Assembly: GCF_034259325.1 (NCBI RefSeq)
Contig: NZ_JAXIVS010000005.1
Coordinates: forward strand, 124,001 to 188,000
Reading direction: 5' to 3'
Length of the DNA: 64,000 bases
Origin: Hyalangium ruber
Lineage (GTDB): Bacteria; Myxococcota; Myxococcia; Myxococcales; Myxococcaceae
Below are positions 42,758 through 51,965 of the stretch, piece by piece; position 1 is the first letter of the stretch; each line of letters begins with the position of its first letter. The notes below the pieces were generated by a model. It was not told where the DNA came from. It saw only the letters and a program-made list of their open reading frames with translations, and made no database searches. A program made the translations under genes and the position numbers.

Positions 42758-44755
42758 ATGAAACACCCTGCCTCGCCTCGAGTCGTCGCCGTCGTGGGCC
42801 CCCAGGGCGTGGGCAAGACGACGCTGCTCGAGTCCCTGCTGCGCGTCACGGGAGGAGGCCCCTTGCACGCCTCGGGGGGCAACGGCTCCGGGGCGGAGCA
42901 CGCCATGACGATGGAGCTGGCGACCGCCACGGCGGAGTTCCTGGGGGAGCGCTGGACGTTCATCGACTGCCCGGGGACGCTCGAGTTCTCGCAGGAAGCG
43001 CGGCACGCGTTGATGGTCTGCGACGCGGCCCTGGTGGTGTGTGACACCGGACCGGAGCGTGCTGCGTCCCTGTCGCCGCTGTTCCACTTCCTCGATCGGC
43101 GCCGCATCCCCCACCTGCTCTTCCTCAACGCGCTCGACAAGAGCGGCGCGTCGGTGCGGGCCCAGCTCGAATCCCTGCAGGTCGTCTCCGCCCGGCCCCT
43201 GGTGCTGCGGGAGATCCCGCTGCGCGAGGGGGAGCGGATGGTGGGGGTCGTGGATCTCGTGAGCGAGCGCGCGTGGGGCATGAGCGGCGAACGGGAGGCG
43301 GCGCTCATTCCGCTGCCGGACTCCCACCGCCCGCTGGAGGAGGCCGCCCGGAGGCAGATGCTCGAACGGCTGGCGGACCAGGACGACACGCTGCTGGAGC
43401 AACTCCTGGAAGACATCGTCCCTCCCGCGGCGACGCTCTACGAGCAGCTGGCGCGGGCCCTGCGCGATGATCGGCTGGTACCCGTCTTCATCGGCTCGGC
43501 CGAACGAGGGCTGGGGCTGCTGAGGCTCCTGAAGGGACTGCGCCACGAGGTACCGGGCGTCGAGGAGACGCGCATCCGCCTGGGCATCACCGCCGAAGGA
43601 CCGCCGCTGGCACAGGCCTTCAAGACGTTCCATCCGCCGCACGTGGGCAAGCACTCCCTGGTGCGCATCTGGAGAGGCTCGGTGGTGGATGGCCACCCGA
43701 TGGGAGGCGGCCGCGTGGGCGGGGTGCTTCGGGTCCACGGCTTACGGCAGCAGCCGGTCGGCACGGCAACCGAGGGCGAGGTGGTGCTCCTGGGCCGCCT
43801 GGAGTCGGTTCGCACGGGAGATCTCGTGGAGGCCGACGGCGTGCGGCATCCCCAGGACTGGCCGGTGGCACCGCCCCCGGTACACCAGGTAGCGATCACC
43901 GCGGAGAAGCGCACCGATGACGTGAAGCTGCCCGGCGCGCTGGCCCGGCTCGTGGAGGAGGACCCTGCTCTCTCGGTGGATCAGGATCCGGACACGCAGC
44001 GGCTGCTGCTCGGAGGCCAGGGCGAGCTGCACTTGCGCATCGCCGTGGAGCACCTGAACAGCCGCCTGAGAGTGCCCGTGGTGGTGCGCCCAACGCCGGT
44101 GCCCTACCGGGAGACGATCCGCCACCGGGGGAGCCACCACGCGCGCCACAAGCGCCAGTCGGGTGGACACGGGCAGTTTGGCGACGTGGTGGTGGAGGTG
44201 CGTCCACTGCCGCGAGGCCAGGGCTTCACCTTCACCTCGGCCGTGGTGGGCGGAGCCGTGCCGCGACAGTACATCCCCGCCGTCGAGGAGGGAGTCCTGG
44301 AGGGGCTGCGGCGAGGCCCGCTGGGCTTCCCAGTGGTGGACGTGGCCGTCACCCTCACGGGAGGCACCTACCACTCGGTGGACAGCTCGGATCAGGCCTT
44401 CCGCACCGCCGCGCGCCTGGCCATGGCGGAGGCGCTGCCCAAGCTGGAGCCGGTCTTGCTGGAACCGATCCTCCGGGTGGAGATCTACGTGCCGCGCGAC
44501 GCCATGCCACGCGCCCAGCGGCTCGTCACCGGCAGGCGCGGACAGATCCTCAGCTTCGAGCCCAACGTGGAGCTGCCAGGCTGGGACGTGCTCACAGCCT
44601 ACATGCCCCAAGCGGAGCTTCGAGGGATCATCGTGGAGCTGCGCTCGGCCTCGGCGGGCCTCGGGTACTACGTGGCCCAGCACGATCACTACTCGGAACT
44701 CGTGGGCCGGCATGCCGAGCGCGTGGTGAGCCACCAGCCCTCGGCCGAGCGGTAG
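42758..44755 (+). CDS. Elongation-factor-G-like GTPase paralogue
   Basis: 665 aa with the EF-G domain order. P-loop GPQGVGKTT (14-22), G3 FIDCPGTLEF where EF-G has DTPGH, and G4 NALD instead of NKxD. The catalytic His of G3 is thus replaced by Thr, so GTP hydrolysis is probably altered. Domains II-V are recognisable (GHGQFGDVVVEVRP in domain IV; VDVAVTLTGGTYHSVDSSD; final AQRLVTGRRGQI). This matches the EF-G-like paralogue group with DCPG, distinct from translocase EF-G. Its role on the ribosome is unknown. Confidence 0.9.
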   Translation: MKHPASPRVVAVVGPQGVGKTTLLESLLRVTGGGPLHASGGNGSGAEHAMTMELATATAEFLGERWTFIDCPGTLEFSQEARHALMVCDAALVVCDTGPERAASLSPLFHFLDRRRIPHLLFLNALDKSGASVRAQLESLQVVSARPLVLREIPLREGERMVGVVDLVSERAWGMSGEREAALIPLPDSHRPLEEAARRQMLERLADQDDTLLEQLLEDIVPPAATLYEQLARALRDDRLVPVFIGSAERGLGLLRLLKGLRHEVPGVEETRIRLGITAEGPPLAQAFKTFHPPHVGKHSLVRIWRGSVVDGHPMGGGRVGGVLRVHGLRQQPVGTATEGEVVLLGRLESVRTGDLVEADGVRHPQDWPVAPPPVHQVAITAEKRTDDVKLPGALARLVEEDPALSVDQDPDTQRLLLGGQGELHLRIAVEHLNSRLRVPVVVRPTPVPYRETIRHRGSHHARHKRQSGGHGQFGDVVVEVRPLPRGQGFTFTSAVVGGAVPRQYIPAVEEGVLEGLRRGPLGFPVVDVAVTLTGGTYHSVDSSDQAFRTAARLAMAEALPKLEPVLLEPILRVEIYVPRDAMPRAQRLVTGRRGQILSFEPNVELPGWDVLTAYMPQAELRGIIVELRSASAGLGYYVAQHDHYSELVGRHAERVVSHQPSAER

Positions 44756-44758
44756 GCC

Positions 44759-46399
44759 TCAGTACGAGACCGTCAGCCCCCACAGGATGTCGGCGTGGTT
44801 CTCCTGCGCCACGCCGCCCTGCTCCCAGCCGAACTTCGAGCCGCGCCCGGTGAACGTGTCCTTCACGTTCGTGTACCGGAAGCGCGCCGAGTACCCCAAG
44901 GGGCCCCAGAAGTCGCCCGCCACGCCCAGCTCGGCGGACCAGCCCGCGCTGGACACCTGCTCGCCCAGCTCGCGAACCTCCAGCTCCAGCGCACCCTTGT
45001 CCTCCGTGAGGCTCTGGCCCGCCTGGGGGTTGAGGAAGAACTGTCCCCCACCCTCGATGCGCAGCCACCGCCGCAGCGGCACCGAGAACTCCAGCCCCAC
45101 CGAGGGGTGCAGGCGGTGCGAGCCCGTCAACGGCGCGCGCGCCTCGTCGTCCACGTCGAAGGCCCGTCCCAACATGCCGCCCTTGAGACCCGCGAACCCC
45201 AGCCGGGGCGTCGATTCCGTGCCCATGTTGAAGTAGTAGCGGTACAGCAGCGAGGCCATGAGCATGGTGTCGGTGGCCACCACCGTCCGGGTCGGCGTCT
45301 CCCCCGTCTCGGTGGTCACCTTCACCCGCGTCTCCGAGTAGCCGCGCACGTAGCCCACGCCCAGGCCCAGGCCGCGCAGGAACTTGTTCTCCATGCGCCC
45401 CAGCGGCATCAACTCCAGCTGCCCCACCAGGCCGAGGTACGGCACGCCCGACTCGAAGTCGACCGTGTCCCCGACCTGCTGCTCCTCGGGCCGGCTGTCG
45501 AACGCGGCGCAGGACGAGACCCCCGGCCGCGCGCAGTACATGCGCCACGTGGTGGTGCCCCCCAGGAACAGGCGGAAGAGCGGCGGATACCGGTGGCGAT
45601 CCTGGGCCTCCAGCTCGGCCCGGGTGGCGTACGGATCAATGGCGCTCGTGGAGGTGTGCGACTCGTCGTCGATGGGCGTGGGCGCCACCAGCGGCTCTGA
45701 AGGCTTGGGCGTGGCCACCGCCTCGGGAGGCTCGGCCGGCTTCGTCGGCGTCCCTTCCGGAGGCGGAGTCTGTGCCGGCGCCGGTGTCGCCTCGGGAGGA
45801 GGCGTGGACGGAGCCGTCGCCACGGGCGGAGGGGCCGACTCGGGCGGACGCGTCGCGGGCTCGGTGGGCTCCGCCGGGGGAGTCGCGGGCTCGGCAGGGG
45901 GAGGCTCCACCACCGGAGGCGGTGAAACGGCCGTGGTGGCCAGGCCCGCGGCCAGTCTTCGGGCATCGCTCGCCGACATGCGGCCCTTCTGGAGCTTCAC
46001 GTCCTTGGTCCACAGCTCCTGGCCACGGGCGCCCAGCATGCGCACGACCAGGACACGCCCCGTCGCATTGGCGGTGACGACCGCGTCGACCTTGAGGCCT
46101 GGGGCGACGCTCGCCACCCCTTCCGAAGAGCGCATCTCCGCCCCGCGTACCCCCGCCTTGCCAGCGGCGGCCGTGTAGCGCTTGAGCGGTACGAGCTCGA
46201 CCTGCTTCGTCTTCTTGAGCGCGGCCTCCACCTGGGTGCGCAGCGCGCCGCGACGGTCCCCCTCGAAGTCGAGGACCACCACCCGCGGCGGCTTCGCCTT
46301 CGCGTTCCGCTTCTGGGCCATCGCCACCTGGGAGGCCAGCACCAGGGCCAGGGCGAGGATCGCGCCCCACCCACTCATCCATCGTCCCGAAGCCATCAT
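44759..46399 (-). CDS. Outer-membrane protein: TolB-like N-terminus, Pro-rich linker, beta-barrel
   Basis: 546 aa with a signal peptide ending QVAMAQ. The N-terminal part (about 35-160) resembles a TolB/CsgG-type fold (RVVVLDFEGDRRGALRTQVEAAL). Residues about 165-255 are a Pro-Pro-Glu/Ala linker. The rest is an outer-membrane barrel with alternating strands ending in LTVSY, a classic C-terminal aromatic residue. Function unknown. The ATG (46399) is followed at once by another (46396). Confidence 0.8.
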   Translation of the reverse strand: MMASGRWMSGWGAILALALVLASQVAMAQKRNAKAKPPRVVVLDFEGDRRGALRTQVEAALKKTKQVELVPLKRYTAAAGKAGVRGAEMRSSEGVASVAPGLKVDAVVTANATGRVLVVRMLGARGQELWTKDVKLQKGRMSASDARRLAAGLATTAVSPPPVVEPPPAEPATPPAEPTEPATRPPESAPPPVATAPSTPPPEATPAPAQTPPPEGTPTKPAEPPEAVATPKPSEPLVAPTPIDDESHTSTSAIDPYATRAELEAQDRHRYPPLFRLFLGGTTTWRMYCARPGVSSCAAFDSRPEEQQVGDTVDFESGVPYLGLVGQLELMPLGRMENKFLRGLGLGVGYVRGYSETRVKVTTETGETPTRTVVATDTMLMASLLYRYYFNMGTESTPRLGFAGLKGGMLGRAFDVDDEARAPLTGSHRLHPSVGLEFSVPLRRWLRIEGGGQFFLNPQAGQSLTEDKGALELEVRELGEQVSSAGWSAELGVAGDFWGPLGYSARFRYTNVKDTFTGRGSKFGWEQGGVAQENHADILWGLTVSY

Positions 46400-46450
46400 C
46401 TCACAGCGGAGGTTCACCCACCGCGTACGCGATGTCCACAACCACACGCA

Positions 46451-47587
46451 TCAGGTCTCGACAGAGGATGCCGCCATGGGGGCCGGAGCCACGGCGGGCT
46501 CCACCACCGAGGGCTCGACCACGGGAGGGGCGACCAGGGCGGGCGTGGAGATGCCCAGGAAGTCCCGCCGGTAGATGCGCACCATGGCCATGAAGAAGGA
46601 GGCGATCAGCGGCCCCACCAGCATCCCCATCATCCCGAACACGGCCACCCCACCGAACATGGAGAGGAAGACGAGCAGCGGGTGCAGGGCCATACGAGAG
46701 CCGCACAGCTTGGGCCTCAGGACGTTGTCCGCCGAGCCCACCACGATGGCGCCCCAGGCCAGCAGGAAGAGCCCCTCGCTCGACTTGCCCGAGAGGATCA
46801 GCGCGATGCTGACGGGCACCCACACGAGGCCCGTGCCCACGACGGGCACCATCGCGGCGATGACCATGGCCGCGCCCCACACCCCCGCGTGGGGCACGCC
46901 GACCAGGAGCATGCCCACCAGACCGATGGCCCCCTGGGCGAGCGCGGTGAGGGTGTTGCCGTAGACGATGGCGTAGGCGACGTCGGTGAACTCACGCGCG
47001 AAGGAGTGGATGTAGCGCTTGTCGAGAGGAATGAGACGGGTGGCCTCCGCGAAGAGCCGGCGCCCGTCGAGGAAGAAGTAGTACATGGCCACCAACATCA
47101 GGAACAGGTTGATGACCAGCTCCGAGCCCACGCCGAGCACGTGGCGGATCACCGAGGCGCTCCCGGCCGCCGCCGACATCAGCGCGCGCTCGGCCTCGGT
47201 GTTCGCGGAGTCCACGCGCACATAGCGGCCGAAGCCGTTCGGCAGGAACGTGAGCGCCTGCTGCCGCAGGTCCACCCGGTCCAACACGTCCGGCAGGCCC
47301 GCGGCGAGCTGGAGCAGCTCACGGCCCACCATCCACCCCACGGCGGCCAGCGGCGCCAGGATGAGCAGGAAGACGGTCAACGTGCAGACGGCGGCGCACA
47401 GCGACTTTCGTCCCCTCAACTTCCGGCACAGGAAATCCTGGACCGGCATGAACAGGACGACGAGAAAGCCGCCCAGGAGCACTGGCATCACGAAAGGCAG
47501 CAGGATGCGAGAGAACAGCACCACCGCGAGGATGAACAACCCCGCGAACACATAATTGGACCACCGCTTCGATTCCGCCGCCGACAC
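46451..47587 (-). CDS. AI-2E/PerM-family transporter
   Basis: 378 aa with about seven or eight membrane segments. The AI-2E (PerM) pattern is seen in VLFMPVQDFLCRKL, VYGNTLTALAQGAIGLVGMLLVG, VPVVGTGLVWVPVSIALIL and the DNVLRPKLCGSRM loop. Family members export small molecules or act as Na/Li-H antiporters; AI-2 itself is not implied. GTG 47587 (VSAAESKRW) has GGGTGG nearby; longer starts are possible. It is 51 bp upstream of the outer-membrane protein gene on the same strand. Confidence 0.9.
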   Translation of the reverse strand: MSAAESKRWSNYVFAGLFILAVVLFSRILLPFVMPVLLGGFLVVLFMPVQDFLCRKLRGRKSLCAAVCTLTVFLLILAPLAAVGWMVGRELLQLAAGLPDVLDRVDLRQQALTFLPNGFGRYVRVDSANTEAERALMSAAAGSASVIRHVLGVGSELVINLFLMLVAMYYFFLDGRRLFAEATRLIPLDKRYIHSFAREFTDVAYAIVYGNTLTALAQGAIGLVGMLLVGVPHAGVWGAAMVIAAMVPVVGTGLVWVPVSIALILSGKSSEGLFLLAWGAIVVGSADNVLRPKLCGSRMALHPLLVFLSMFGGVAVFGMMGMLVGPLIASFFMAMVRIYRRDFLGISTPALVAPPVVEPSVVEPAVAPAPMAASSVET

Positions 47588-47689
47588 GCCCCACCACCCT
47601 TGCGCCCCACGGCCCCCACGCGCCGCAACCAACGTAGGAATGGCTCCCATCTCGGGGAAGTCCCGACACTCCACCAAGAGGTAACCGCA

Positions 47690-48169
47690 ATGACTTCTGG
47701 ACGTTTCTGCCTGATCGCCGTGACGCTGGCTGGCACCGCCGTGGCCCTGAGCCCTGGCTGTGGCGACAGCAATGTCGAGCCGTGTACAACCTGCCCCCCC
47801 ATCGAGGGCCGCTACACGCTGGAGTTCGCGGAAGGGGCGCTGCCGGCCGAGTGCAACCCGCTGAGCATCGAGCTTCCCGAGGGGCCCCTGGAGGTGAACC
47901 GCGCCGGCAGCCAGCTCACGGGCACGGTGGACGGGGTGGCGCTGCAGGGCACCGTCTACCAGACCTATGACTTCAGCCTGGTGGGCGCCCGGACGCCGAC
48001 GGACGGTGGCACCGAGACCTACAGCTTCAGCGGCCGCTACGTGCCCGCGCGGATGGATGGAGGCACGGGGCAGCTGACCGGCTCATTCAACGGCAACTAC
48101 AGCCGCACCCTGCCGACGGGGGCGCAGCGCTGCGCGGTGGGCCGGGCCTACACGGCCACCCAACAATAG
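47690..48169 (+). CDS. Hypothetical lipoprotein
   Basis: 159 aa. The signal ends ALSPGCG, a plausible lipobox. The mature part has CTTCPPIEGRYTLEF and several beta strands, with Gly/Thr repeats. No family recognised. AGAGGT lies 6 nt upstream of the ATG. Confidence 0.75.
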   Translation: MTSGRFCLIAVTLAGTAVALSPGCGDSNVEPCTTCPPIEGRYTLEFAEGALPAECNPLSIELPEGPLEVNRAGSQLTGTVDGVALQGTVYQTYDFSLVGARTPTDGGTETYSFSGRYVPARMDGGTGQLTGSFNGNYSRTLPTGAQRCAVGRAYTATQQ

Positions 48170-48197
48170 GGGGCGGCCGTGTGGAGGCCCCAGCGCG

Positions 48198-48314
48198 CTA
48201 CTTCTTCTTGGTGCCCTCGGCCTTGGCGGCCGCCTTCTGCTTCTTCATGCGCTTCCGCCAGTGCTGCCGGTGCTTCATCTGCACGCGCCTGTGCTTGCTC
48301 TTGCTGCGGGCCAT
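48198..48314 (-). CDS. 38-aa very basic protein
   Basis: Starts MARSKSKHRRVQMKHRQHW and ends GTKKK; about half the residues are Lys, Arg or His. AGGAG lies 8 nt upstream of the ATG and the whole frame is clean. It resembles ribosome- or nucleic-acid-associated basic peptides. It is too short for most automatic gene calls; convergent with the lipoprotein gene. Confidence 0.7.
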   Translation of the reverse strand: MARSKSKHRRVQMKHRQHWRKRMKKQKAAAKAEGTKKK

Positions 48315-48352
48315 CGACTCACTCCTGTAGGAGAAAGGGAGAAAAGGGAGCG

Positions 48353-49684
48353 CTACGTATCAGAAGAACCCCCAGGAGCGGAACCCTCTGATTCATCCGG
48401 GGCCGGCCGGGTGGGATAAGGGATGCCCTCGGCCCCTCGGACGGCGGTCGGCATGGCCTCGGCCACCCGGACCTCGCCCTCCTTGTCCACGTCCGAGGGC
48501 CGCTCCTTCGAGGCAGGGGCGCTGCTCTGCTGGGGGCGCTTCTTCACCGCGGCGAAGATGGGGCGGCAGGCGTCCACGAAGCGCCGCACCTCGTCCAGAG
48601 GCAGGGCCGGGCAGAAATTGTCGTTCACGCCCTTCATGGGCTCGGCCATGCACATGGAGTTGAGGATGGCCTCCTCGGTGGCCTCCATCACCGCCTCGTA
48701 GAGGGGGTCCAGGCGCTGGTCCAGGAGGATCTTCAGCTTGTAGACCATCTTCTGGGTGCGCCGGGGGATGATGTTGGCGGTGGAGAAGCCGACGATGATC
48801 TCCCCCGAGCCGTGGGCCGCGTAGCTGCCCACCCGGCCGATGCCCAGGGACACGCGCTTGCACAGGCGGTTGATCTGGTGAGAGAGCAGCGGAGCGTCGG
48901 TGGCCACCACGGCGATGATGGAGCCGTAGGTCTGCCCGCGCCGGGGCACGTCCTTGAACTTCTCGGCCAGCACCTCGCCCACGGGCAGGCCGCCCACGCG
49001 CAGGTTGTGCATCTTGCCGAAGTTGGACATCACCAGGACACCGAGGGTGTAGCCACCCATGGCCTCGGGCAGCTTGCGCGAGGCGGTGCCGATGCCACCC
49101 TTGAAGTCGCAGGTGACCATGCCGGTGCCACCGCCCACGTTGCCCTCGGCGACGGGGCCGGACTTGGCGTTGTTGATGGCCTCGAGCACGTGCTGGGCGC
49201 GGACGTGCCGGCCGGAGATGTCATTGAGGTAGCTGTCGTCGCACTCCCCGACGATGGGGATGATGACGTCGTGCTCGTCGCCGATGCCGGGGTAGCGATC
49301 GACGAGGTAGCGGGCCACGCCGTCGGACACGGCACCCACGGCCATGGTGTTGGTGAGCATCATGGGGGTCTCGACGAGGCCCCACTCCATGAGCTGCGTC
49401 ATGCCGGACACCTCTCCGGCGCCGTTGAGCACGAAGCCTCCGCCGTTCATCCGCTCCATAAAGATGTTGCCGTTGTTGGGCAGGATGGCGGTGACGCCGG
49501 TGCGTACGGGCCCGTGGCCGGGGCGCAGCGGGCCTTCGCCCTGGATGAGCGTGCAATGGCCGACGAGCACCCCGTCCACGTCGGTGATGGCGTTGTACTT
49601 GCCGGGCTTGAAGCGGCCGAGCGGCAGCCCCAGCTCCCGTGCGCGCACCCGCGGGGTGTTCAGTTCGAGGAGGCGTTGGTGCAT
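48353..49684 (-). CDS. P1-family (DmpA/S58) peptidase
   Basis: 443 aa. The DmpA fold shows GPVRTGVTAILP, FVLNGAGEVSGM, GNVGGGTGM and GGIGTASRKLP; the family's Ntn-type nucleophile and self-cleavage site lie in the GGIGTAS region. Enzymes of this family act as beta- or D-aminopeptidases. A C-terminal extension of about 70 aa (Pro/Ser/Glu-rich) is unlike typical DmpA. No neighbours suggest a pathway. Confidence 0.93.
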   Translation of the reverse strand: MHQRLLELNTPRVRARELGLPLGRFKPGKYNAITDVDGVLVGHCTLIQGEGPLRPGHGPVRTGVTAILPNNGNIFMERMNGGGFVLNGAGEVSGMTQLMEWGLVETPMMLTNTMAVGAVSDGVARYLVDRYPGIGDEHDVIIPIVGECDDSYLNDISGRHVRAQHVLEAINNAKSGPVAEGNVGGGTGMVTCDFKGGIGTASRKLPEAMGGYTLGVLVMSNFGKMHNLRVGGLPVGEVLAEKFKDVPRRGQTYGSIIAVVATDAPLLSHQINRLCKRVSLGIGRVGSYAAHGSGEIIVGFSTANIIPRRTQKMVYKLKILLDQRLDPLYEAVMEATEEAILNSMCMAEPMKGVNDNFCPALPLDEVRRFVDACRPIFAAVKKRPQQSSAPASKERPSDVDKEGEVRVAEAMPTAVRGAEGIPYPTRPAPDESEGSAPGGSSDT

Positions 49685-49719
49685 AGAGGGCTCGGACGCT
49701 AGTCCAGCCCCGGGCGCGG

Positions 49720-50355
49720 TCAACCGTTCTGCGGGGGACGCCGGAGCCCGTCGAACAGCAGCCGGGTCTGGAAGAGGGCAAGTTCCTCGGGTTTGGGAGC
49801 CCCTGGGCGCTCGATTTTGCCGTCCACGAGCAGCGAGGCCAGGCCATGCACCTGAGCCCAGGCCATGAGGGCCAGCGGCAGGGGTTCACCCTCGCGCAGC
49901 TCGCCTGCCTGCTGTCCCTGGACGATGGACTGCATGAGCAGGCCGAAGGAATTGCCGCCCTCGGTCTCCATGCCCTCGTGCTTCATGGGGTGGGTGAAGT
50001 GGGGCCCGAACATCACGCGAAAGTGGGAGGGGTGCGCGACCGCGAACAGGACGTAGGCCACTCCACAAGCGGCCAGGCGCTCCAGGGGGCCAGTCTCTCG
50101 GGCCATGCGTTCGCTCATCTGCGAAGTCATCGTGCGAAAGCCCTCCTCGGCGACGGCGGCCAGGAGGGCTTCCTTGTCGGCGAAGTGCCGGTAGGGCGCC
50201 GCGTGCGTCACCCCGGCGCGCCGGGCCACCTCGCGCAGGGTGAGGGCGGCGAAGCCCTCCTCGGCGATGAGGGCCAGGGACGCGTCGATGAGCGCACGGC
50301 GCAGGTCCCCATGGTGGTAGGGCTTGGACTTCGAACGGGTCTTCCGGGTGGCCAC
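49720..50355 (-). CDS. TetR-family transcriptional regulator
   Basis: 211 aa. The N-terminal HTH is KPYHHGDLRRALIDAS-x-ALIAEEG-x3-LTLREVARRAGVTHAAPYRHFADKEAL in pattern, followed by an all-helical ligand-binding domain (C-terminal TetR_C_13/33-like). GTG 50355 fits AGGAG spacing better than GTG 50361. It is 35 bp upstream of the P1 peptidase on the same strand; both may be co-transcribed. Confidence 0.92.
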   Translation of the reverse strand: MATRKTRSKSKPYHHGDLRRALIDASLALIAEEGFAALTLREVARRAGVTHAAPYRHFADKEALLAAVAEEGFRTMTSQMSERMARETGPLERLAACGVAYVLFAVAHPSHFRVMFGPHFTHPMKHEGMETEGGNSFGLLMQSIVQGQQAGELREGEPLPLALMAWAQVHGLASLLVDGKIERPGAPKPEELALFQTRLLFDGLRRPPQNG

Positions 50356-50441
50356 TGACACTCCTCGTCTCCCCGAGGAAGGTAACCGGAGAGGCGAGAA
50401 GTAGCCAGTGTCAACTTCGGAGTCCCTGAGCGCCTGGGGCC

Positions 50442-50798
50442 TCAGCGGTTCGGTCCATCCTCCAGCGGGCCCTTGCCGTCATCGAGGATGCTCGGCTCTT
50501 CGCCGGGCCGACGCTGCTGCTCGAAGGGGCCCTCTCCGTCGTTGATGACCCCTTCTTTGCGCCCGATATCGGCGTCCCCATCGGGCTCCTGCCCCGAACC
50601 CCCGTAACCTTCACGGAAGCCTTCGGTCGCGTTGCGGGTGGCGTCCTTCACGTCCTCCACCGCCTCGCTGGTCTCCCTGCCAACGTCCCGGGCATCTTCG
50701 CGGAGCTGCGCCTGCTGACGCTCATCGCAGCCAACCACCCACCCCGCGGTGCTCAACAGGCCTACCGTCATGAGGGCCTTCCACGCGTGCCTTGCCAT
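50442..50798 (-). CDS. Small Asp/Glu-rich lipoprotein
   Basis: 118 aa. The signal ends GWVVGC, a good lipobox. The mature chain is charged and low in complexity (REDARDVGRETSEAVEDVKDATRNA, amphipathic helix; then Gly/Pro/Glu-rich). The helix resembles apolipoprotein-like or late-embryogenesis-type repeats. No family named. Confidence 0.75.
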   Translation of the reverse strand: MARHAWKALMTVGLLSTAGWVVGCDERQQAQLREDARDVGRETSEAVEDVKDATRNATEGFREGYGGSGQEPDGDADIGRKEGVINDGEGPFEQQRRPGEEPSILDDGKGPLEDGPNR

Positions 50799-50930
50799 CC
50801 ATGTCCCTCCAGGTCGTCGAATCGTTCTGGAGGGAAGCTAGGCATTCATTCCTGGACGGGTGAGCTTCTGAACGCTCTCTCGCTTGCTGTCCTGCCCAAC
50901 GGGCTCGGCCGCTGATAGGGTGCGCGCCCC

Positions 50931-51161
50931 ATGCCCAAGTCGCCCTCCCCCGTGTCCCTGTCGCAGTTCCTCGAGAAGGCCGAGCCGTTGAAGGTGTCGA
51001 TCAACGGCCAGGAGATGCTCGCCGAAGTGAAGTCGTTCTCGACGGGTTCCTTCGGCTGGTACCTCAATGGCAAGACGGTCGTCACCATCGACGGCAAGCC
51101 CGTGTCGGTGCAGATCGGCATGAACATGACCGTCGTGGGCTCGAAGGAAGCCGAGCGCTGA
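50931..51161 (+). CDS. Small hypothetical protein
   Basis: 76 aa, beta-rich: LKVSINGQEMLAEVKSF, GSFGWYLNGKTVVTIDGKPVSVQIGMNMTVVG. No domain is recognised. Good myxobacterial codon use, and no signal peptide. It precedes the lipoprotein gene by 20 bp and may be co-transcribed with it. Confidence 0.75.
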   Translation: MPKSPSPVSLSQFLEKAEPLKVSINGQEMLAEVKSFSTGSFGWYLNGKTVVTIDGKPVSVQIGMNMTVVGSKEAER

Positions 51162-51181
51162 GGCTCCGCGTAGCGGAGGCG

Positions 51182-51958
51182 ATGACGTGGCGCAGCGCCC
51201 TGGGCTGGCTGGCGCTGCTCGTGCTGGTCACCGGCTGCACCACCAGTGGCGCCAGTGACGTTGTTGGCCTCTCCGACGGCCCCCTCCCCCAGGGAATGAA
51301 CGAGGAGGTACTCGAGGCCGGTGCAGTCGCTGAAGCGACCCTGGCCCTGTCCCGCATGTGGACCGTGGCCAGCGGAGTGCGCTCCACGGGTTCGCGCCTG
51401 ACCTTTTCCTTCTGGTCCGAGCGCAGCGCGCTCACCCTGATCGAATTCAAAGCGACTGGGCCCTCCGGGCCTCCCGGCAGCCCTGTCGATGACGAGGTCT
51501 TCCAACAAGAGTTGGCCGACGTGCTCACCCGCTTCGCGCAGCGACACACGGGGTTGGTGCATCTCACGCTGGAGCGCCAGGAGGCACGCTGGGCGGTTAG
51601 TTATTCCACTTCGCCCCAGCCCCGCCGCCCAGAGGGCAAGACGCTACAGGTGCGTCGCGCAGGACTAACCCCTTTCAGCAAAGTTGCCGAAGGTGCTGAG
51701 CGATGGCCATCGTTTCCGTGGAGGCAGAGCGATCAGGACTTGAACGCCTGCCCAGGGCGGGGGCTGAGCAAACCTGTCAGACATCAGACAGGTTGGGCGG
51801 AAGCGCCGCCGGGGCGGCCTCTAATGCAAGACCCGGAGCCAACTTTCCACTGCACAGCCTTCAGCACCTGGCGGAAGCGCCTGAGCGGCGATGCACACGA
51901 GAGGAGGCGGTCCTCTCTCGGGAACTGGGTCTTCACTCACTTACCTGAAGGGGATTAG
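51182..51958 (+). CDS. Lipoprotein; distal part looks decayed or non-native
   Basis: 258 aa as read. The first 155 residues have a good lipoprotein signal (LVLVTGCTTSG) and normal GC-rich codon use. From about 51640 onward the frame has unusual codons (cta, tta, aaa, gtt) and low-complexity sense, and contains a hairpin at 51771-51794, which suggests a frameshifted or invaded 3' end. The true protein may end earlier or be truncated. It precedes a SUKH-like gene by 7 bp. Confidence 0.55.
   Translation: MTWRSALGWLALLVLVTGCTTSGASDVVGLSDGPLPQGMNEEVLEAGAVAEATLALSRMWTVASGVRSTGSRLTFSFWSERSALTLIEFKATGPSGPPGSPVDDEVFQQELADVLTRFAQRHTGLVHLTLERQEARWAVSYSTSPQPRRPEGKTLQVRRAGLTPFSKVAEGAERWPSFPWRQSDQDLNACPGRGLSKPVRHQTGWAEAPPGRPLMQDPEPTFHCTAFSTWRKRLSGDAHERRRSSLGNWVFTHLPEGD
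51771..51794. repeat. Inverted repeat inside the decayed 3' region
   Basis: AACCTGTC (51771-51778) and GACAGGTT (51787-51794) flank AGACATCA. It may be a terminator or the end of a former element; no flanking duplication is visible. Confidence 0.45.
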
Positions 51959-51965
51959 AGCGCCG

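Noticed and set aside
51703-51948. Alternative 81-codon frame in the decayed lipoprotein region
   Set aside because: No domain, no ribosome site and no sign of conservation; it may be chance.
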